A stretch of 64,000 bases of DNA from Acetobacter ghanensis (GTDB lineage Bacteria > Pseudomonadota > Alphaproteobacteria > Acetobacterales > Acetobacteraceae). The position numbers and the translations under genes were made by a program. The notes below the pieces were generated by a model. The model made no database searches. It was given only the letters and a program-made list of their open reading frames with translations, and was not told the DNA's origin. Position 1 is the stretch's first letter, and every line of letters starts with the position of its first letter. Positions 58,658 through 64,000 of the stretch are shown one piece after another. The stretch lies in the NCBI RefSeq assembly GCF_001499675.1, contig NZ_LN609302.1, forward strand, positions 776,896-840,895. The letters run 5' to 3'.

Positions 58658-59210
58658 ACCAACGGCGCTCACAGGCAGCGGAGAGCCGTTGGCTTGGCTG
58701 CTATAGCATGGGGATTGCGGCGGAAGTGAGTTACTCGGAAATTCCGAGCAACTGAATTATTGGGGATTTCCCAATGGTTGACGCTCATGAAGTGCCGTTT
58801 TTGAGCATCAAACGGATTTGCTGCTAAAATTTGAGCGACAAGGTGACGGGCTTCCACCGTCTGCTCACCGCGTCCGCAGCTATCTGATGGCTTCTTGTGT
58901 TCAACCAACGAGCACACCGACTGTAATCCGCCGGACGATTTTTGTTGCTACGGGCCGGGCTTGATACCGGCTCCCATTCCCGGAGTGGGGTTGTCGCGCT
59001 ATGTGCGCCCGTCCCAAGCTGCATCCCCAAGTGGTCTGTCGCAACATACGTGTCCATCCACGCCGCCGTAGCCCTGACAGGGTAGTACAGGCTTGGGGTG
59101 TTGTACAAGGGGAATTCTCGGCGCAATATGTGTGGAAAATCAGTGGAGTTTATGCGTAGGTACAAAATTAAGAGCAGAAAATAGCCAATTCTACTATCCA
59201 GTCCACAAAA
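58658..59210. other. Phage right-end region without a supported gene
   Basis: Contains an 8-bp stem CCAACGGC/GCCGTTGG (58659-58692, no T run), two close palindromes CTCGGAA-A-TTCCGAG (58734-58748) and TTGGG-N5-CCCAA (58760-58774), and integrase arm-type site candidates near 59131-59206. A minus-strand ORF of 82 aa (58669-58917) has no ribosome site and no recognisable domain. Confidence 0.5.
59131..59206. other. Candidate integrase arm-type sites, right end
   Basis: TGTGGAAAATCAGTGGAG (59131-59148) and CAGTCCAC (59199-59206), the partners of the left-end copies at 13371 and 13336. One mismatch in the long motif. Confidence 0.5.
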
Positions 59211-59269
59211 TTGACATGGTAGGGGTCACAGGTTCAATCCCTGTTGCGCCCACCATTCCTGAGCCGCAG
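59211..59269. repeat. attR: 59-bp core with the 3' part of tRNA-Val
   Basis: Identical to 13219-13277. It keeps the tRNA only from the anticodon loop on, so no functional tRNA is here. The terminator hairpin continues to 59279 with the host loop TATT. Confidence 0.93.
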
Positions 59270-59395
59270 TATTCTGCGGTTTTCACCATGTCTCCCGCTG
59301 AAAAAATACACTCTCCAAGTGGTAACAAACGGCATCAAATTCCATTATTTGGAACCTGTATCCGTGCCAAATCCGTTCCGCTTTTATCCTACCAC

Positions 59396-59496
59396 CTAGC
59401 GCGCCTCTCGGTTCGGTAAGCATCGGGCATTTTCTGTGTATAGCGCGCGACGACTGCCATGGTGTTTTCATGTGCTGGCGTCTTGCAAGCCGTCTT
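59396..59496 (-). pseudogene. C-terminal relic of another tyrosine integrase
   Basis: On the minus strand, in frame to a TAG at 59396-59398: HENTMAVVARYTQKMPDAYR then TERRARW. This matches the end of the resident integrase (NINTVTIYAKLMPEAYKDQI, then ERWW), including the active-site Tyr. It lies about 127 bases outside the att core, against 116 for the resident int, so it is the leftover int end of an earlier element at the same tRNA. Nothing upstream of it is left; the MFS gene stops at 59497. Confidence 0.68.
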
Positions 59497-60867
59497 TCAC
59501 CTTCCCAATCGCCCTTCCTCGCGCCGAACAGCTCGGCGCGAAACACTGAGTGCCGTACCCAAAAGAGCAAACCCTGTGGCGAGTTCAAGACAATGTACCG
59601 CGCCGCCGCTCCCTTGGGACAAGCCAAAGACCAGTGCCACTAACGCAGAGCCCAGCGCCCAGCCGAGTGTGCGTGCGACTGCCATCATCCCACTGGCCGC
59701 ACCGCTGCGGGTTGCTGGGCCAGAGGTCATGACGGTCAGATTATTGGGCGTCTGATAAAAGCCAAAACCAATGCCGCAAAGCGCCATCCGCCAGCATATG
59801 TCCCCAAAGGTAGGTTGTGCGGGCATAAGGCTGAGGGCTGCCAGTCCTCCTGCCAAAATTGCCAGCCCCACACTGCTTAAAATCGAGGCCGGATGCCGGG
59901 TTGCCAGTCGGCCCGCAAAAGGGGCTGCAACGGCAACAAGCACAGGCCAAGGCGTTACCAGCAGGCCTGTTGTGACGGCAGAGAGATGCATAACCGTCTG
60001 GAATAAAAACGGTAGTGCGACATAGGCCAGAATTTGTGCCGCATAAGCGCAGATTGATGTCAGGATTGAGAGTGAGAATAGCGGAATAGCCAGCAGGTCC
60101 AGTGGCAGCATAGGCATCTTCAGATTTTTCTGCTGTCCGTACAGCAGAAGAGTGCACAGTAAACCTGCTCCGATTTCAAACGTTGCCAGCCCAGTTTCTT
60201 TTTGCCCCAGAGCATCAACCCCCAGAATGCTTAGCCCCAGAGCGCCCACATTCAGCAGTGTACCAGCCCAGTCGAACGAGAACGGAGCGCGGGGACTGGT
60301 CGGAGCAGCCCGTAGGAAAAGCGCAACGGCTATTATACCAATCGGCACGTTGATCAGAAACAGCCATGGCCAGGGAGCAACAGCCAGAACCGCCGCTGCC
60401 AGCGTAGGCCCAATTGCGGCGGAAATGGCAACAGCCAATGCGACAATGGCAAAAGCCTGATGCAACTGGGTTCTTGCATATACACTGCGGACAAGTGCAC
60501 CGCTTAGTGCGGCCATACAGGCTGTTCCCAACCCCTGCACAACACGAGCCCCAATGAGAACGCCCAGAGAGCCCGAAAGCGCACAGGCAAGGGATGCTGC
60601 TGTAAAAAGCGCCATCCCGAACCCGTAAACCCGTTTTAGGCCCAGAGAGTCCGCCAGAGCAGCGGCAGGCAGCAAGCTGACTGCGACAGCGAGGTGATAG
60701 ACATTGACAACCCAGACTGTCTGAGTTTCGCTACAATGAAGGTCGCGCGCAATGGTGGGGAGAGCAATATTGGCAATTGCCCCATCCAGCCCGCCCAGAA
60801 CAATGCCAAGCACGGCGCAAAGCATGACCAGACGGCGCTGCGTGTCAGAAACAGGCGGTGAGGTCAT
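59497..60867 (-). CDS. MFS multidrug efflux transporter, DHA2 (14-span) type
   Basis: 456 aa, about 14 hydrophobic segments. LGGLDGAIANIALPTIARDL, ADSLGLKRVYGFGM (loop 2-3 motif A-like) and the motif C region AISAAIGPTLAAAVL fit proton-driven DHA2 exporters. Substrate unknown. It is the first intact host gene to the right of the prophage. Confidence 0.85.
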   Translation of the reverse strand: MTSPPVSDTQRRLVMLCAVLGIVLGGLDGAIANIALPTIARDLHCSETQTVWVVNVYHLAVAVSLLPAAALADSLGLKRVYGFGMALFTAASLACALSGSLGVLIGARVVQGLGTACMAALSGALVRSVYARTQLHQAFAIVALAVAISAAIGPTLAAAVLAVAPWPWLFLINVPIGIIAVALFLRAAPTSPRAPFSFDWAGTLLNVGALGLSILGVDALGQKETGLATFEIGAGLLCTLLLYGQQKNLKMPMLPLDLLAIPLFSLSILTSICAYAAQILAYVALPFLFQTVMHLSAVTTGLLVTPWPVLVAVAAPFAGRLATRHPASILSSVGLAILAGGLAALSLMPAQPTFGDICWRMALCGIGFGFYQTPNNLTVMTSGPATRSGAASGMMAVARTLGWALGSALVALVFGLSQGSGGAVHCLELATGFALLGTALSVSRRAVRREEGRLGR

Positions 60868-61062
60868 AAAAAATCCAGTGTCCTAAGTGCAAAAAAGGTC
60901 ACTTTGTGTCTTACGGGCGAGAATGCCAATACTGTTGCAGCATTTTATAAGACGCGCAGACATAAGTCCGGCAAGATGAATACTGGATCAAGAGTGTAAG
61001 AGGTCGAGATAGAGGCTCTGCTAACGGATATATCTGTGGAACAAAGCGCTCACTGGGTTGGG

Positions 61063-61113
61063 CGTACATCGGCAATTGCGTTTTGCCCGTAAGAGCCGAA
61101 CTGCCGATGTACG
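61063..61113. other. Long-stem hairpin in the MFS upstream gap
   Basis: Perfect 12-bp inverted repeat CGTACATCGGCA (61063-61074) and TGCCGATGTACG (61102-61113), with a 27-base loop. No T run follows on either strand. It may be a structured RNA element or a remnant of a mobile element end. The rest of 60868-61146 holds no gene I can support. Confidence 0.45.
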
Positions 61114-61146
61114 GGCCTGTGGGTGTTCCGTATTCTGGCAGTTAGC

Positions 61147-61296
61147 TCACTGAATTCGGTTGAGTGTTTGAGCCAGTTGGCTTCCGGCTACTTCCAGAGA
61201 ATGGACTTCAGACAGTTCTTTGGGGAGATTTTGGTAAAGCTCCAAAACTGCTTTGGCTGTAGCTTTTAAAAGCTCATCTCTTTCTTCATTCGTCAC
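61147..61296 (-). CDS. 49-aa hypothetical protein
   Basis: GTG start at 61296 with AGGAG seven bases upstream. TNEERDELLKATAKAVLELY and LPKELSEVHSLEVAGSQLAQ: entirely helical and amphipathic. No family recognised. Confidence 0.55.
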   Translation of the reverse strand: MTNEERDELLKATAKAVLELYQNLPKELSEVHSLEVAGSQLAQTLNRIQ

Positions 61297-61823
61297 AACG
61301 GTTCTCCTAAAAATGACTGGCACACTATGCATGCTAGACGCACTCTGTGTGGCACATGAACGCAAATTAGGAATCTTAGGGCCCAACTAAGATAAAATCT
61401 ATTAGCTTCACTGCGATGCTGATGCGCTCTAGGCAGACGCCAGAGTAATGATGTGTGTAAGGGCATGAGGTCGGCATGAGTGGAAGAATATCCTCTCATG
61501 TCCGCGCCTGTACATGGTTCTGTGTCAGATATAACTGGGCAGTGCTGGAACGTGGGAGCTGCTATTGCCGAGTGCATTCCACGTTGAGTGGTTGCAGCCA
61601 GCAGGCTCCTCTGCGGGGCTGCTGGCTGGTGCCCCATCCGCCTTGAACTGGTTACGTGATGATCAGGGCAGGTGCTGGGTCAGCGAGCGCGACATGGGCA
61701 CCGCAGATAATGCCCATTTTTTAAGGATGTGGTCGTTTGCAGGGGAGTTCATGAAATGTGTCTGAACAAAATGGAAAAATAAATCTGCGTCTTGAAGTTG
61801 TAAAAATGGATGAATAATAAGGA
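61297..61823. other. Host intergenic region with a weak ORF and a hairpin
   Basis: A plus-strand frame 61565-61765 (66 aa, TTG start, GGGAG upstream, LAGAPSALNWLRDDQGRCWV) is possible but unsupported. Inside it is a 10-bp hairpin CAGCCAGCAG/CTGCTGGCTG (61595-61628). I see nothing else. Confidence 0.3.
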
Positions 61824-62057
61824 TTAGGCGTAAAAAGACCCTGAATTTTTTTCTTTCAGAATGCTTTCTATTTTCTTATCTATAAACTTTTCGTTGGCAC
61901 TAACGCGCGCTTCTTTTGTATTGTTGGCATACACCAGCCCAGATCCGCTTGTTGTGACCTGGCTATTTGAGCTTTTGTTGGCGCTTTTTGCCTGAAGTAT
62001 GGTGTCCCAGACATTGGTATTTGTCTGACCCACATAAGAAACTGCATATCTGTACAT
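61824..62057 (-). CDS. 77-aa hypothetical protein
   Basis: MYRYAVSYVGQTNTNVWDTI, then NSQVTTSGSGLVYANNTKEA and a lysine-rich helical end. GGAGGG lies before the ATG. No signal or membrane segment; unknown function. Confidence 0.58.
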   Translation of the reverse strand: MYRYAVSYVGQTNTNVWDTILQAKSANKSSNSQVTTSGSGLVYANNTKEARVSANEKFIDKKIESILKEKNSGSFYA

Positions 62058-62348
62058 TACTATCCCTCCACATTACGGATTATGACCATCATTTCAGATT
62101 CGTGTAAAATAAAATTATATCTGTGAAAGCGATATTTCGCTCCCCGACATAACAAATGCGTGATCGCGTGGGAAGTGGGGGCCTGAGACGGGGTGAGCAG
62201 GAGGGAAGAGCCTGCCAGACGGCGTGAATTTTCACGTTTGGTACAGGTATGGGGGAAGTGCGTAAATTCCTCTGTATGTTTGTGCGGGAATGGAGAAACA
62301 TGGCGCTGTACATTCCAGTATGGGTTCGTGCAGGTATAAGGGGGAACC

Positions 62349-62747
62349 GTGGGTAATACAGAGCCAAGTGACTGGGCAACGGACGAAAATCTGGCAGTTC
62401 GTGTTGTTGCCATGAGGCGCGATACCAATGCAGCGGGTGATATTTTTGGTGGCTGGGTTGCCGCGCAGATGGACCTTGCCGCCAGCACGGCGGCAGAAGG
62501 CTTTGCCGCCTGCAAGTGCGTGACCGTGGCGATTAACGGTCTGACTTTTCATCATCCCATGTCTGTTGGGGATGAGCTGAATGTTTATACGCGTATTGTT
62601 AAAGTGGGGCGCACATCAATTACCATTTGTGCGGAAGCCGTAAGGCGTATCCGCCGCACAAACATTCGCCAAAAGGTAACATCGGGGCATTTTGTATTTG
62701 TGGCGGTGGATGAAAAAGGCCACCCGCAGGCCCTGAGCAAGGATTGA
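62349..62747 (+). CDS. Acyl-CoA thioesterase, YciA-type hotdog fold
   Basis: 132 aa from GTG 62349 (AAGGGGG upstream). RDTNAAGDIFGGWVAAQMDL with the catalytic Asp-type position, and GLTFHHPMSVGDELNVYTRI, are the hallmarks of the YciA family that hydrolyses short- and medium-chain acyl-CoA. Cytoplasmic. Confidence 0.85.
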   Translation: MGNTEPSDWATDENLAVRVVAMRRDTNAAGDIFGGWVAAQMDLAASTAAEGFAACKCVTVAINGLTFHHPMSVGDELNVYTRIVKVGRTSITICAEAVRRIRRTNIRQKVTSGHFVFVAVDEKGHPQALSKD

Positions 62748-62756
62748 GCGGCTGTT

Positions 62757-64000
62757 TTACAGGTTGGCAATCACTTTAAGCCCAACCAGTGCAGCGTCTG
62801 GAATATGTGATGTTTCACCCGGCCTGACCATATATTCAAATTCGGGCTGAACGGTTACGCCGGGCACTGCGTCAATGGCGTAATAGGCCTCAATGACATG
62901 GGAGTCAGTTTGTGGTCCACGTACCTGACTGCCCAGAGACAGGCCAGCATCCAGCGCGTATGTCTGGCCAAGCCGCTTTCGGTCGCTCACATGGTACCAT
63001 GAATACATAATGCCCAGCCTGTCCGTCAGGCGGGAAGGAATAAGCCCGTTAAACGACAGCCCAGCATAGGCTTCGTCCGAAATGGATGAAACGTGCGGGG
63101 TATTATGGATGTATCCGGCCATCAGGTAGCCACCGGCCATCTGGTTACGCCCACCCATGCGGTAGATCATCTGGTCGCCTTCAAACCAGAAAATGTCCAT
63201 AGGTGCGCTGCGTTCCATTCCCGGTTGGGCCAGCAGTGAGGCGGGTTTGCTGCCCAGAGCATCGGCATAGCGCGATGTGTCATGCGCGTAGCCAAACACA
63301 TAATGGCCGGGCAGGCGGTTGCGGGTTAAAAAAGGCTGCCATGTCAGTTCCACAGGGAGCATCAGGCCCGTTGTGTCCTCGCTCCCCCATGACCATCCGC
63401 TGGGATTGCCGTTGAGCGGAGAGACCTGATACGCGCCAAGCTGTATCATGGTATCCCGTGTAGGACGAAAGCGCACACGAGCGCCCCATGTTGCTTTGGG
63501 ATAGACGGAAAACCCCGGGTCCAGCTTGAGCGCCACAGGGGCTGAACAGGTGACCATAAAGGAACAGATGAGCGGCGATGTTGCAAAAACATGCGTCAGA
63601 GACATACGGCCAAAAGTAATATCCATCCGGTTATTCAGGAACTGCTTTTCGGCGTACAAATCGACTAGATGCGCCACAACATGCCCGGACAGGCCATAAA
63701 CTTCCATCAGGTTGACGTAATATTCGCCCACCATATCGTGTGAGACTTCGCGTCCCGCACGGTTCATGAGCAGGGTGTGAACGGACCATCCTTCCAACCC
63801 TGCCATTTTGCCCAGATCAAAATTCATCTGCAATGTCAGTTCATGCACATAGTCCATGCCCCGACGGATGCCGCCATTTATGTTGCCCATGGCTTCTCCT
63901 TTGTAAGTAAAAGAGAATGCAAATCCTTTTTTTTGCAGGCGTTCCCTAAACGGCATGATCTGGGGCACAAGGTGGCTGCTGCCCGCCGTGGGCACGTAAT
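62757..64000 (-). CDS. oprB: Carbohydrate-selective porin OprB family (5' end outside window)
   Basis: At least 412 aa visible; the frame is open to the window edge, so the signal peptide lies beyond it. Regions FSFTYKGEAMGNINGGIRRG, TFGRMSLTHVFATSPLICSF, YPKATWGARVRFRPTRDTM and the C-terminal PEFEYMVRPG leading to ALVGLKVIANL, with alternating beta-strand pattern, fit OprB sugar porins of the outer membrane, common in acetic acid bacteria. Confidence 0.85.
   Translation of the reverse strand, partial: YVPTAGSSHLVPQIMPFRERLQKKGFAFSFTYKGEAMGNINGGIRRGMDYVHELTLQMNFDLGKMAGLEGWSVHTLLMNRAGREVSHDMVGEYYVNLMEVYGLSGHVVAHLVDLYAEKQFLNNRMDITFGRMSLTHVFATSPLICSFMVTCSAPVALKLDPGFSVYPKATWGARVRFRPTRDTMIQLGAYQVSPLNGNPSGWSWGSEDTTGLMLPVELTWQPFLTRNRLPGHYVFGYAHDTSRYADALGSKPASLLAQPGMERSAPMDIFWFEGDQMIYRMGGRNQMAGGYLMAGYIHNTPHVSSISDEAYAGLSFNGLIPSRLTDRLGIMYSWYHVSDRKRLGQTYALDAGLSLGSQVRGPQTDSHVIEAYYAIDAVPGVTVQPEFEYMVRPGETSHIPDAALVGLKVIANL

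Larger units (their letters stand above)
13219..59269. mobile_element. Complete-looking temperate myovirus prophage inserted in tRNA-Val
   Basis: Bounded by the 59-bp direct repeats; unit length 45,992 bp. It has every expected module: int/xis, recombination, repressor and Cro, replication-type genes, terminase, head, contractile tail (DUF3383 sheath, tube, spike, baseplate), fibres, lysis genes. No transposase disrupts it, and the only visible frame breaks are at 26.7 kb and 47.75 kb, so it may still be inducible. Confidence 0.95.

Noticed and set aside
58669..58917. An 82-codon minus-strand ORF after the lysis genes
   Set aside because: No ribosome site, no neighbour coupling, and palindromes lie inside it; kept only as part of the non-coding right end.
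59211..59260. A second tRNA-Val at the right end
   Set aside because: Only the 3' half from the anticodon loop is present, with no 5' acceptor or D arm; it is the attR copy.
59283..59627. A 114-codon minus-strand ORF across attR flank and the MFS end
   Set aside because: It is in a different frame from both the integrase relic and the MFS gene and has no domain; the relic explains the local coding signal.

Overview
The window is a piece of an alphaproteobacterial chromosome, most likely from an acetic acid bacterium (Acetobacteraceae, Acetobacter-like), with a complete-looking temperate phage inserted in it. The host assignment rests on protein character and gene set (E. coli-type cytochrome bd with CydDC, type 2 ArgC, an OprB sugar porin at the right edge) and is an inference, not a database result.

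Left host flank (1-13.2 kb): cydD(partial)-cydC-cydA-cydB, an extended CydX-like subunit and a 32-aa membrane ORF; then on the minus strand an SDR oxidoreductase and argC; then mazG (+), a secreted DUF2501 protein (-), htpG (-) and an N-formylglutamate amidohydrolase-like gene (-). tRNA-Val(GAC) follows at 13189-13263.

Prophage (13219-59269; unit length 45,992 bp between the starts of the two 59-bp att repeats): the att repeat covers the tRNA from its anticodon loop to its terminator. The minus-strand arm (13.4-20.4 kb) is the left early operon: integrase, overlapping Xis-like gene, many small ATGA-coupled genes, Gp157-like and RecT-like recombination genes, KilA-N protein. The switch (20.4-22.3 kb) has a LexA/CI-type repressor, a Cro-like gene, and matched PL and PR promoters with a GTGTGA-N4-TCACAC operator between -35 and -10. 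The right early operon (22.1-29.5 kb) carries HTH proteins, a GapR-like protein, a RuvC-like resolvase, and a DUF1376 replication-type gene with a phased TGCAAA array inside it. The late genes (29.5-58.7 kb) encode a contractile-tailed (myovirus) particle: terminase, DUF1073 portal, DUF2213 protease/scaffold, DUF2184 capsid, DUF3383 sheath, tube, tail chaperone with a candidate -1 frameshift, tape measure with transglycosylase, baseplate, fibres and a lysis cassette.

The late region is interrupted by accessory genes on the minus strand, several of them AT-rich: a Cas2-like small protein, a secreted protein, an HsdR-N-type nuclease, a P22 immI-like block (Mnt-like and Arc-like ribbon-helix-helix genes plus a Rha antirepressor), a two-ORF gene joined by a canonical A AAA AAC slippery site, and a RelE/HigB-like protein fused to an HTH domain. 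After each large interruption a TTGTACC-type promoter-like element recurs; two of its four copies are followed at once by a terminator and then the ATG. This suggests late control by antitermination, with the gene ending at 29455 in the position of lambda Q.

Right host flank (59.3-64 kb): a 30-odd-codon relic of another tyrosine integrase sits just outside attR, showing that this tRNA site was used before; then an MFS efflux pump, small ORFs, a YciA-type thioesterase and a partial OprB porin.
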